This document shows positions 43,614 to 51,680 of a stretch of DNA of 64,000 nucleotides, in pieces. Source of the DNA: Hydrogenobaculum sp. Y04AAS1 (GTDB lineage Bacteria; Aquificota; Aquificia; Aquificales; Aquificaceae); contig NC_011126.1 of the NCBI RefSeq assembly GCF_000020785.1, positions 1,178,001 through 1,242,000 of the forward strand. Reading direction: 5' to 3'. The notes beneath the pieces are model-generated. The model searched no databases. It was not told the DNA's origin and saw nothing but the letters and a program-made list of their open reading frames with translations. Positions within the stretch are counted from its first letter, which is position 1, and each line of letters begins with the position of its first letter. The translations under genes and the position numbers were made by a program.

Positions 43614-43820
43614 ATGAGAAACCTTATCGTATCTGCACCAAGGATGTTGGCTCTCTTAGGAGCTGTCTTGTTTATTGGGGCAACTGCCCAAGCCTCACAA
43701 ACTCACAAGGAAACTGGCGTTTCAGCCAAAGCTGCTCACCAATCCTATCTTTTGGCTGAAGATGAAAACAAACAAGAGGACAATTCTGAGGACAATTCTA
43801 AAGAAGACTCAGAAGATTAA
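43614..43820 (+). CDS. Small exported protein with acidic tail
   Basis: 68 aa from the ATG at 43614, eight bases after GGAGGT. A signal peptide (MRNLIVSAPRMLALLGAVLF...AQA) gives cleavage near residue 27; the mature part ends in an Asp/Glu/Ser/Asn-rich tail (QEDNSEDNSKEDSED). I do not recognise it. A metal- or surface-binding role is conceivable but unproven. Confidence 0.65.
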   Translation: MRNLIVSAPRMLALLGAVLFIGATAQASQTHKETGVSAKAAHQSYLLAEDENKQEDNSEDNSKEDSED

Positions 43821-43860
43821 TTGTAATTAGCCACCTCCCTCCTCTATTTAATTTTATAAT

Positions 43861-43882
43861 CCGCGGGTCTTTGGCCCTGCGG
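43861..43882 (+). terminator. Terminator-like hairpin
   Basis: CCGCGGG and CCCTGCGG form an 8-pair stem with a G-U and a TCTTTGG-type loop, followed by ACATATTTGTTTT. Ends the small exported-protein transcript before the repeat array. Confidence 0.55.
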
Positions 43883-43910
43883 ACATATTTGTTTTGGGTT
43901 GATTAAAGAA

Positions 43911-44274
43911 CATGTATATACGAGGTAAGAAATGCTAAAGCACACTAGAGCGGTAAAACCGCATTTCGGAGCTAAAGAAAAGACAATGAAACTCATGAGA
44001 AGAGAGAAATGCTAAAGCACACTAGAGCGACTGTGGCGCGTTTCGACGTTAAGGAACATGACAAGTATGCCACGGTCTCGGAGGCGCACTCATGAGTTCA
44101 GAGAACGGCTATGAGCACACTAGAGCGGTAAAACCGCATTTCGGAGCTAAAGAAAAGACAATGAAACTCATGAGAAGAGAGAAATGCTAAAGCACACTAG
44201 AGCGACTATGGCGCATTTCTACGCTAAGGAGCATGCGGAGGCACTTAGGAGATATAAAAAATGCTATGCACACT
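43911..44274 (+). repeat. Tandem intergenic array of the AGAGCG...CACACT repeat
   Basis: A partial unit (43911-43946) then four units joined head to tail: 43947-44023 (77 bp), 44024-44121 (98), 44122-44198 (77), 44199-44274 (76). Units 1 and 3 are identical by eye. Each starts AGAGCG-N7-CGC(A/G)TTTC and ends GCACACT or a close variant. Unit 2 has the GACAAGTATGCCACGGTCTC and TCAGAGAACGGCT modules found in nrdA. Lengths are not multiples of three and frames are broken by stops, unlike the copies inside genes. Confidence 0.88.
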
Positions 44275-44559
44275 AAGATTCTTTTAGATGTAAGAATTGA
44301 TAAGAAAGAATTTGATTTGGATAAAGTGATGGATATGTTTTGTTGTGAAGGGTATATTTATATTCCTTTTGATGAGATTGTAGATAACGAAAATTTAGAG
44401 TATATGTTAGATAAATCAAAGGAATATTTTGTAGTTTGTAACAGTGGCAATAAAAGTAAATATGTGGTAGATATGTTAAATAGTTTAGGTTTTAAAGCTT
44501 TTAATATAGAAGGAGGATTAAAGGGATTGTTAGAAGATGATAAACTCAATGTTTCTTAA
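44266..44559 (+). CDS. Rhodanese-domain protein starting inside the repeat array
   Basis: 97 aa from the ATG at 44266 (an ATG at 44233 in frame would add 11 repeat-encoded residues). The rhodanese active-site loop is VVCNSGNKSKY with the persulfide cysteine; KILLDVR and AFNIEGGL are family landmarks. The first codons (MHT) are the end of repeat unit 4, so its native 5' end seems replaced by the repeat. AGGAGA stands 13 bases before. The 3' end overlaps convergent cargo gene by 14 bases. It may supply sulfane sulfur. Confidence 0.78.
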   Translation: MHTKILLDVRIDKKEFDLDKVMDMFCCEGYIYIPFDEIVDNENLEYMLDKSKEYFVVCNSGNKSKYVVDMLNSLGFKAFNIEGGLKGLLEDDKLNVS

Positions 44560-45469
44560 ATAAACTTCCCACCGTTAGAGCATTTACAACTTTTGCTATA
44601 TCTTCTTCTTTTGTTTTTGGATTTTCTAAGAAAGCTTCTAAGTCTTTATAGTGTATCTCTCTTCTTGATATTCTATCTAAAATCCATTTTAGATCGGAAT
44701 CTTCTACACCACTTTCTATAGCTTTTATTTGATTGGAAGCTGTTTCTTGATCTTTTATCTGATAGGCTATTATCTCATCTTTATTTTCAAGCATGTTTAC
44801 ATTGTTTGGCAAAGAAAAGTTTGGTTTTTGACCTTTTTCTGATATCTCTTCGGCTATCCAGCCCATATGTTTCATTTTATCTATAGCTCTTTGTTCTAAC
44901 TCATCGCTCAAAGACATATCTTTGTGTCTTGTTACAAAAGACTGATATAAGGTTTCTAATATAGTCTGATATTGTTTTTGCAAAAATGTATTTAATGTGC
45001 TTACTATCTTTAGTTTGTTTTCATCTAAAATAGGATTTTCCCCAAACTCTTTTGATGTTTCTAATACCTTTTTCTGAAGATCTTTGAAAATATGTAGATG
45101 TGAGTTTTCATCATCTATAATCCTTTCAAATATCTTTTTTATGCTTTTATCTTCTATATTGCTTAGTTGTTTTGAATACTCTTCTATGGCCATGCTCTCA
45201 GCTTCTATATCAAGCTCAAGCAAATCTTGAAGCGTAGGGGCTTCCAAAAATACTTGGGCCCTTTTGTCTATAGCTGGTATACCGTTAAGCTCTACTACTT
45301 TATGGGCAAACATGCGAAGGTGTTTCATCTCCTCTCTTGCTATCTCTTCGAGTTTGTTTTCTAAGCCTTCATCGTTTATTGTGTAAGCGTGAAATAAGTA
45401 TTGGATAATAGCAGAATGCTCTAAGCTTATGTTGTAATTTAGGTATTCTACGATTGTTTTGTTATCCAT
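44546..45469 (-). CDS. Encapsulin cargo: two-domain ferritin-like protein
   Basis: 307 aa. Domain 1 (about residues 1-140) is a four-helix ferritin-like bundle with Glu17, E47-x-x-H50, Glu91 and E121-x-x-H124, a full diiron ligand set. Domain 2 (about 155-285) looks like a second bundle, but at the expected ExxH places it has K198-x-x-H201 and EIH (271-273), so it seems degenerate. The C-terminus ends ALTVGSLFKKH: LTVGSL is the encapsulin-targeting peptide. It is 11 bases downstream of the encapsulin gene. It should oxidise and store iron, or guard against peroxide, inside the shell. Confidence 0.88.
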   Translation of the reverse strand: MDNKTIVEYLNYNISLEHSAIIQYLFHAYTINDEGLENKLEEIAREEMKHLRMFAHKVVELNGIPAIDKRAQVFLEAPTLQDLLELDIEAESMAIEEYSKQLSNIEDKSIKKIFERIIDDENSHLHIFKDLQKKVLETSKEFGENPILDENKLKIVSTLNTFLQKQYQTILETLYQSFVTRHKDMSLSDELEQRAIDKMKHMGWIAEEISEKGQKPNFSLPNNVNMLENKDEIIAYQIKDQETASNQIKAIESGVEDSDLKWILDRISRREIHYKDLEAFLENPKTKEEDIAKVVNALTVGSLFKKH

Positions 45470-45480
45470 AAATGCCTTCC

Positions 45481-46317
45481 TTATTCTGTAGTGACTACCG
45501 CTGATGGATTTTTTATTCTAAAAGCCAAAATCTCAAACACTCTAAAGTAATAATCCATATTCTCATAATCTATAAAAGCGCTTATCATATCTTGTACTAA
45601 AAATATATCCATATTTTCAACACCAGTGGCAACCGCTATGGTTTTACCCTCATCAACAGCATGGCTTGTGAAAACTCCTACATCAAAAAGTTCTTTTATA
45701 TGCGTTATTTCCAGTACACCGCTGTTCCCATATATCCTAAAAGCCTTTGTATAGTCTTTTGGATTTAAAATATAGGCTAAGTTCTTGCTAAAACCTTTTT
45801 CTACCAGCGTTTCCACGCAAGCTAAAGCTGTTTTAAATATACCGCCTTCCTCGTCAAAGTTTTTGTTTTTAATTATACTTCTTCCTTCTACATTTAAAAG
45901 CCCAGGATACCCAATCTCGCTATCTCCATGGAATATAAACCTATCCTCTGCCAAAGCCACTTCTCTTGTTGCCAAAGCCACTACGCTTACATCCAAGGGT
46001 ATATTTAATTTTCTACTGGTTTCTATGTCTCTCCAGTGTATCTTAAAGTCTTTGTAAATCTGGGGGATAGGTAAAAATTTTCTTGATTTTATTTTGGCTA
46101 TACCGCATTCTTTGTCCCCAAAAAGCCCACAAGCTCCATTATCTAAGCTTGGTATAGTATCGTAGGCCACCGATTGAATAGCTGGATCGAGAGCTTGGGT
46201 TAGCTCTATAAACCTTCTACCTACTAAGTGGTTTCTAGCGGTATTTACCACGATGTTGTCTATTGTTTGCCACTCTTGAGCTGTTAGTGGGCTTTCTTCT
46301 CTATGCAAAAAGTTCAT
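45481..46317 (-). CDS. Encapsulin shell protein, family 1 (linocin M18-like)
   Basis: 278 aa from the ATG at 46317 (eight bases after GGAGG); a longer frame adds 11 residues lacking a ribosome-binding site. The fold is HK97-type: FLHREESPLTAQEWQTID at the N-terminus (which holds the cargo-docking surface), GRRFIELT, then ALATREVALAEDRFIFHG and HAVDEGKTIAVATGVENMDIFLVQDM. It self-assembles to a protein shell. Relic of a second copy at 51604-51680. Confidence 0.92.
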   Translation of the reverse strand: MNFLHREESPLTAQEWQTIDNIVVNTARNHLVGRRFIELTQALDPAIQSVAYDTIPSLDNGACGLFGDKECGIAKIKSRKFLPIPQIYKDFKIHWRDIETSRKLNIPLDVSVVALATREVALAEDRFIFHGDSEIGYPGLLNVEGRSIIKNKNFDEEGGIFKTALACVETLVEKGFSKNLAYILNPKDYTKAFRIYGNSGVLEITHIKELFDVGVFTSHAVDEGKTIAVATGVENMDIFLVQDMISAFIDYENMDYYFRVFEILAFRIKNPSAVVTTE

Positions 46318-46371
46318 GATTTTATCCTCCTCTTTAAGATTATAACCCAAATTTATTATTTTGTGTATGAG

Positions 46372-47916
46372 TTAAATGTAAAAAGTTGAAACTTTCCCCC
46401 ACTCAAAACCCACAATGTTTTTATCTTTTTTGCTAAACTCTATTCCTATTAGGTATATATCATTATATTTGCTCTTATACTTTTCATAATACCTTTTTTC
46501 TTTTATCTGTTTTAAAGCTTTTCCTTCTTCTTTGTCTTCTACCACTTTAAACTCTATTATATAAACGCTGTCCTGGTTAAAGACACTTAAATCTATCTGG
46601 CCTTTGTTGGTGTTGTCTTCTGCTATCACATTTAGCCCTGCTCCGTTAAAAAGAGCATACACAATAGATGCGTAAAAACCCTCGTATGATGCTATATCGT
46701 TTTTCCTATACCAATCATGGGGTATGCTGGCAAAAAATGTGTATATAGCATCTTTTAGTTTGTCTATATCTTTCTCTTTAAGAATTTGCTTTATATTAAG
46801 CTCTGTTTTGGTTATCCTACTAGCATCAAAATCTAAATATATAAGAAGAGCGTTGTTTAAACTTTTTCTTACTTCTAAGTTTGGATAAGATAGTATATAC
46901 ACCCCATCTTCTTCTAAAAACTCTTTTATTGTAAGATAACCAGCTTGAAACAAAAGATTTTCTATCTTTATGTTATCCACATCAAGGTTTGATAAAATCT
47001 CATCTCCTACTTCAAGGTTCTCAAGCTCTGGGATGTAGTATCTGTTTTTCATAAACATCTTAATAAGAAATGTAGGTGTTCCTGTCTCAAACCAAAAGGC
47101 TCTAAACCTTTTTTCTGAAAAAAGAAGGAGTATATCAAAAGGATTGTAAACGCTCTCTCCAAGCCAAGCATAGCCGTTGTACCACTGTTTTATCTTTTCT
47201 TTATCAAAATCCTTTAGTCTATCGGAAAACACACTTTCAAGCTCAGATTGGGTATAACCGCATACTGTTGAAAACTCTTCATTTAAAGTGATATCTTGAA
47301 GCTGGTTTAATCCACTAAAGATTGATACTTTCGAAAATCTTGATACACCTGTTAGGAATACAAGTTTTAGATAAGGATCAGCATCTTTTAACACCGAATA
47401 AAAATCTTTAAGTATCTCTCTATTTTCTCTTGCTATCTCGATATTTTCTATAGCATCCAATATCGGTTTATCGTATTCATCTATTAGTACTACTACTTTT
47501 TGAGTGTATTTTTCGTATAGTTTTTGGATAAGTTCTAAAAACATTTGGCTTGGACGCTTTTCTTTTAAGTTTATCTGTTCTTTTTCTGATATCCTATTTA
47601 CTTGAGATGTCATTAGATCCAATAAAATATCTGAAGTTCTTATATTTCCACTTGCAAAGCTTATTTTTACCACCGGGTATTTTTTCTCCCAATCCCAATT
47701 ATCGTATAGATAAAGCCCTTTAAAAAGTTCTTTGTTGCCAGAAAAGGCTTCTTTTAGTGTGTCAAGAAAAAGGGATTTACCAAACCTTCTTGGGCGAGAT
47801 AGAAAATAATACCCACCATTTTCTAATTTTTTAACAAACATTGTCTTGTCTACATAATAGTAGTTGCTGTTTCTTATTTTCTCAAACGTTTGTATGCCAA
47901 TAGGTAAATATTTCAT
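46372..47916 (-). CDS. AAA-ATPase-like protein with PD-(D/E)XK-type C-terminus
   Basis: 514 aa. MKYLPIGIQTFEKIRNSNYYYVDKT opening, Walker A-like SRPRRFGKSLFL and VVLIDEYDKPILDAI Walker B identify the AAA-ATPase-like/DUF1703 family. C-terminal nuclease-like motif GQIDLSVFNQDSVYIIEFKV gives D and E-x-K. These families are widespread and their role is unclear. Located between the encapsulin locus and the phase-variable cyclase. Confidence 0.88.
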   Translation of the reverse strand: MKYLPIGIQTFEKIRNSNYYYVDKTMFVKKLENGGYYFLSRPRRFGKSLFLDTLKEAFSGNKELFKGLYLYDNWDWEKKYPVVKISFASGNIRTSDILLDLMTSQVNRISEKEQINLKEKRPSQMFLELIQKLYEKYTQKVVVLIDEYDKPILDAIENIEIARENREILKDFYSVLKDADPYLKLVFLTGVSRFSKVSIFSGLNQLQDITLNEEFSTVCGYTQSELESVFSDRLKDFDKEKIKQWYNGYAWLGESVYNPFDILLLFSEKRFRAFWFETGTPTFLIKMFMKNRYYIPELENLEVGDEILSNLDVDNIKIENLLFQAGYLTIKEFLEEDGVYILSYPNLEVRKSLNNALLIYLDFDASRITKTELNIKQILKEKDIDKLKDAIYTFFASIPHDWYRKNDIASYEGFYASIVYALFNGAGLNVIAEDNTNKGQIDLSVFNQDSVYIIEFKVVEDKEEGKALKQIKEKRYYEKYKSKYNDIYLIGIEFSKKDKNIVGFEWGKVSTFYI

Positions 47917-48060
47917 ATAACCTGCCTTTAAAATATTATAATCTAAAATGATAAATTAACCTCATAGCTGAAATTATTATCAAAAACCCCTACATTATGT
48001 TAAAATAAAGGTATGGAGAAGATATGTATTTATGCATGCAATTTTTGAAGGCGTAGTCAG

Positions 48061-48507
48061 ATGAGCGATAATAAATATGATAACGATACTATATATATTA
48101 GAACTATAAAAGCCCTTTGGGAAAATTACCTAAAAACCGGTGCAGTGGACGAGGATGCTATAAAAAACATAGCAAAAGAGGCTTATGATAAAGTCCATTT
48201 GGCTTATTTAAAGCATATCATAGAGGATATTAAAAACGACGTGGTTGAGAGTTTTTATGAAAAGAATCCCTTCACAAAAGAATCCTACGCTAAGATAGTG
48301 TTTTTCTTCAAAAAACTAAGAAATATACTCTCAAGATATCATGCAATCAGTTATTTAGAAAACTTTGAGCTTTTGGAATCAATGCTTTATGCCGAAGATG
48401 TAATGTCAGGGTTTCTTAGATCAAGCAAAGAACTTAAAGATGCCATCACAAAAGGTTTTATTGAACTTACTCCCCCCCCCCCCCCCCCCCCCCCCCATAA
48501 CTTTTGA
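48061..48507 (+). CDS. 5' part of a diguanylate cyclase gene, frame broken at the poly-C tract
   Basis: 148 aa, helical N-terminal segment ending in eight prolines from the C tract and HNF before the stop. Not a recognised domain. With 24 Cs rather than 25 (or 27) it would read through into the following frame, giving a 743-residue protein. As sequenced it is the truncated, off-phase product. Confidence 0.75.
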   Translation: MSDNKYDNDTIYIRTIKALWENYLKTGAVDEDAIKNIAKEAYDKVHLAYLKHIIEDIKNDVVESFYEKNPFTKESYAKIVFFFKKLRNILSRYHAISYLENFELLESMLYAEDVMSGFLRSSKELKDAITKGFIELTPPPPPPPPHNF

Positions 48508-50293
48508 CGCTCGCGCTTGTCCTGGATACGATCTTATAGAAAATGCAGCAGTAGAAGATGATATAAAAAAAGAGCTTCACAAAGCTCACGAGAGGATTCA
48601 TTGTGCAGCTAAATATTTTTACAAGCTTATAGAACAAGGTGATATCGACAATCTTTACGATATATACTGGAATATAGAATATCTAGGCATCTTGATAATA
48701 ACAACCGTAGCTCTTCACAAGTTAAAAGATCAAAATGAATTTTACAAGACATTTTTTGAAGGACACAGTATACCCATGCTTTTTGTGGATATAGATACTT
48801 ATTCTATAGTGGATGCAAACAAAGCAGCCCTTATGTTTTATGGTTATACCAAAGAAGAGATTACGTCTTTGAAAAATTGGGATATAAACATACTTGGCGA
48901 AGAAAAGATGAAAGAACTTGTTCACAAAGCAAAACATAAAGAGCTAAACTTCTTTAAGTTTAAGCACAGATTAAAATCTGGCGAGATAAGAGATGTGGAA
49001 GTTTATTCATCCCCTGTTCGTCTAAATGGCAAAACTTACTTACTTTCAATAATAAACGATATTACAAAAGAAGAGAGAACAAGAAGAGTCTTGGAGATAT
49101 TTAAAGAGATAGAAAATCTTGGCATTACATCTGATAACGAAGATATATTTTTTGAAAAGCTTTTAGATGTGCTTGAAAAAGAGGATATGTTTAAAGATGT
49201 ATGTATATTGATAAGGCACAAGGGCACCGATGATACGATATCTTCATCAAAGACACGCCTTGAGGACATAGGAGAATCTTTATCCTCTTATATCATACAT
49301 ATATTAAAAAATGGTGATACATACGGTTCTATCAGGCTATACTCCAAAAAAGAAAATTACTTCGATGAGTATCAAGAAATCTTGCTAAATTTGAAAGATA
49401 AAATAGAGCATACGCTAAATACCATAGAACTAAAGAAAAAATTAGATTATCAGAACAAGCTTGTTAAAAGTATCATCCAGAATACCAAGATAGGCGTTTT
49501 GGTATTTGATATGGATGGTGTTTATTATGCAAATGACTACTTTTTTGAGCTTTTAGGATACGATTTTGATGAGCTAAAAGCTTTAACCATATTTGATATA
49601 TTATCACCTATTCATGTAAAAGACCTTATAGATGCTTTTGCAAACAAAATGCCTATACTTTCACAGGAGTTCCATGTTTTTAAAAAAGACAATAAAATAC
49701 TTTTTGTAAAAGGGACTTTAGATTTTATCAGAAATCCTGAAAACAAAGACAACGCTGTTTTCACATTTGTTGATATTACCAAGGAAAAAGAGTTGTCTGA
49801 GCTATTGTTAAAACAATCCATTGAAGATACTCTTACAGGAATTTACAACAGAAGGTATCTTAAAGATAAATTAGAAAGGCATGTAAATTTGGCAAAAAGA
49901 TACGAAAGACCACTTAGTGTTATTATGTTTGATATAGATTTTTTCAAGCATATAAACGATACTTTTGGTCACGATGTGGGTGATAAGGTGCTGATAGCTA
50001 TTTCAAAAGTGGTATCAGAGAACATAAGAAATACCGATATCTTTGCAAGATACGGCGGTGAGGAGTTTATCATTGTAGCTCCAGAGACTACAAAAGAAGA
50101 TGCCAAAATATTAGCTGAAAAACTAAGAAGTCTTATAAGAAATCTTCATTTTGAAGAAGGGATCAACGTAACTTGCTCTTTTGGCGTGGTGTCGTTAGAA
50201 AAGCCCGATACAAAAGAAACGCTTTTAAAACGTGTTGATAATGCTCTTTACGAGGCCAAAAGAACTGGAAGGAACAGGGTGGTAGTATTGTAG
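48440..50293 (+). CDS. 3' part: PAS-(GAF-like)-PAS-GGDEF diguanylate cyclase
   Basis: 617 aa open frame; the ATG at 48440 has no ribosome-binding site and lies inside the upstream frame. After the proline run comes a helical stretch, PAS 1 (FFEGHSIPMLFVDIDTYSIV...NKAALMFYGYTKEE), a linker that may be GAF-like, PAS 2 (NTKIGVLVFDMDGVYYAND) and a GGDEF domain with ARYGGEEFII. RNTD five residues before GGEEF is an intact inhibitory I-site, so the enzyme should make c-di-GMP with product feedback. Likely expressed only when the C tract is in register. Confidence 0.88.
   Translation: MPSQKVLLNLLPPPPPPPPITFDARACPGYDLIENAAVEDDIKKELHKAHERIHCAAKYFYKLIEQGDIDNLYDIYWNIEYLGILIITTVALHKLKDQNEFYKTFFEGHSIPMLFVDIDTYSIVDANKAALMFYGYTKEEITSLKNWDINILGEEKMKELVHKAKHKELNFFKFKHRLKSGEIRDVEVYSSPVRLNGKTYLLSIINDITKEERTRRVLEIFKEIENLGITSDNEDIFFEKLLDVLEKEDMFKDVCILIRHKGTDDTISSSKTRLEDIGESLSSYIIHILKNGDTYGSIRLYSKKENYFDEYQEILLNLKDKIEHTLNTIELKKKLDYQNKLVKSIIQNTKIGVLVFDMDGVYYANDYFFELLGYDFDELKALTIFDILSPIHVKDLIDAFANKMPILSQEFHVFKKDNKILFVKGTLDFIRNPENKDNAVFTFVDITKEKELSELLLKQSIEDTLTGIYNRRYLKDKLERHVNLAKRYERPLSVIMFDIDFFKHINDTFGHDVGDKVLIAISKVVSENIRNTDIFARYGGEEFIIVAPETTKEDAKILAEKLRSLIRNLHFEEGINVTCSFGVVSLEKPDTKETLLKRVDNALYEAKRTGRNRVVVL
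48472..48496 (+). repeat. Poly-C tract of 25 bases
   Basis: Twenty-five consecutive Cs, coding polyproline in either of two frames. It is the junction of the two partial cyclase frames and the only homopolymer of this length in the window. Confidence 0.95.
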
Positions 50294-50302
50294 GAGTGGT
50301 CT

Positions 50303-51607
50303 ATGATTGACTTTAGGGTTTGTCCCCATGATACACAACAAGGACTTGACAAATGGCTTAACATAGCTAAAAAGATAAAGGAAATCTTTGGTCAAGAAGT
50401 AGAGCTTAAGCCTTTTAAAAACTTTAGCGAAGAAGAGGCTTTGTGCTCTATAGATGACTTTAAACCAGATATCTATTATGCAAGTTTTGATATTTCATTG
50501 CTGCTTTTAGAAAAACATTACAAACTTATCGGTAGGTTTAAAAACAAAAACGATGTTTTTTTGGTTATTGGATTAAAAGGAAAAGATATAAACTATCAAA
50601 ATGTAAAAACCGTATCCATTCCAGATAAAGCAATAGCTTTTTATATTTTAGACAAACTAAATCTTTATGATAAAGAGGTTATTCTCCTTGATTCTTTTGA
50701 TGATATGATGGAGTTTCTTCTTAACGAAAAAGCAGATATAGGGATTTTTTATAAAGATTATTATGACGAATTGGGACAAGATATCAAGGACAATCTAAAA
50801 ATCATAGAAAAGTTAGATTTGGATGTAGGTCACTATTTTTTGATATCAGAAGAGTTTTACGAAAAGAATAAGGACAATATAAATAAACTTATTGGGCTTT
50901 TAGATTTAGAAGAAGTCTCCAATGAAGATTTCAACAAGATAAAAGAATATTCTAAATCTGGAAAAATACTCAGAGATCTCGTTATTCATAAAATTCTTGT
51001 AAAAAGCTTGCAAGACATCAACCATTTAATTGTTTCTGCAAAAACGGAAGAGGAGCTATTTAATCAGATCTGCCAAAGCCTTGTGGATAAAAATCATTTA
51101 AAATTTGTATGGATTGGGAAAAAAGATAAAGAGTTTATAAAACCAGTATGCAAGTGTGGTAAAGACGATGGGTATGTGGATAATTTGGTGATAAGCACAA
51201 GAGCAGATGTTCCGGAAGGAAGAGGTCCGGTTGGGACAACTTACAGGGAAAATGAAATTGTCATCAACGAAAACACGTTAGTATCAGAGTTTACGAAACC
51301 TTGGAAAGACGAGCTTTTAAAAAGAGATATATATTCATCCCTATCTATCCCTGTAGAAAAGAGTGGAGAAGTCTATGCGGTAATAACTGTTTATTCAACC
51401 ACACCTTTTATGTTCAAAAAAGAGTTTTTGATTATTTTTGAGGAGTTAAAAAGAGACATTTCTTTTGCTTTAAATAAAATCGAGGAGGAAAAGCTTTTAA
51501 AAGAATTTGCGCTTTTGGTATCTCAGGATGAGGGTTATCGCCTGCTTACAAAAGAAGAATACAAAGAGTTTATAGAAAAGAAGAAAAAAGCCAAAAGATT
51601 GATTTAG
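50303..51607 (+). CDS. Cytoplasmic PhnD-like binding domain plus GAF domain protein
   Basis: 434 aa. The first 215 residues look like a PhnD/ABC-type periplasmic binding fold (FKPDIYYASFDISLLLLEKHYKLIGRF), but there is no signal peptide. Residues about 240-400 are GAF-like (TEEELFNQICQSLV, then SLSIPVEKSGEVYAVITVYS). It has no output domain and starts nine bases after the cyclase stop, so it may be a sensor for it. Its stop TAG is formed by the first bases of the encapsulin relic, so the C-terminus may be truncated. Confidence 0.65.
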   Translation: MIDFRVCPHDTQQGLDKWLNIAKKIKEIFGQEVELKPFKNFSEEEALCSIDDFKPDIYYASFDISLLLLEKHYKLIGRFKNKNDVFLVIGLKGKDINYQNVKTVSIPDKAIAFYILDKLNLYDKEVILLDSFDDMMEFLLNEKADIGIFYKDYYDELGQDIKDNLKIIEKLDLDVGHYFLISEEFYEKNKDNINKLIGLLDLEEVSNEDFNKIKEYSKSGKILRDLVIHKILVKSLQDINHLIVSAKTEEELFNQICQSLVDKNHLKFVWIGKKDKEFIKPVCKCGKDDGYVDNLVISTRADVPEGRGPVGTTYRENEIVINENTLVSEFTKPWKDELLKRDIYSSLSIPVEKSGEVYAVITVYSTTPFMFKKEFLIIFEELKRDISFALNKIEEEKLLKEFALLVSQDEGYRLLTKEEYKEFIEKKKKAKRLI

Positions 51608-51680
51608 CTCTATAAACCTTCTTCCTATTAAGTGGTTTCTGGCGGTGTTTACAATGGTGTTATCTATTGCTTATCACTTT
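51604..51680 (-). pseudogene. Relic of a second encapsulin gene
   Basis: Aligns without gaps to 46200-46276 in the encapsulin gene, about 12 differences in 77 columns by eye. The minus strand reads AIDNTIVNTARNHLIGRRFIEL, mostly synonymous or conservative changes relative to the intact gene. A stop pair lies just upstream. It is a fragment of a diverged paralogue, not a recent copy. Confidence 0.8.

Noticed and set aside
43911-44274. CRISPR array
   Set aside because: Units join directly without unique spacers, two whole units are identical, and the same sequence lies inside genes. No cas genes are nearby.
48472-48496. Poly-C as an assembly gap filler
   Set aside because: Gap fill would be N, and both flanks are continuous coding sequence that fuse in a correct frame when one C is removed.
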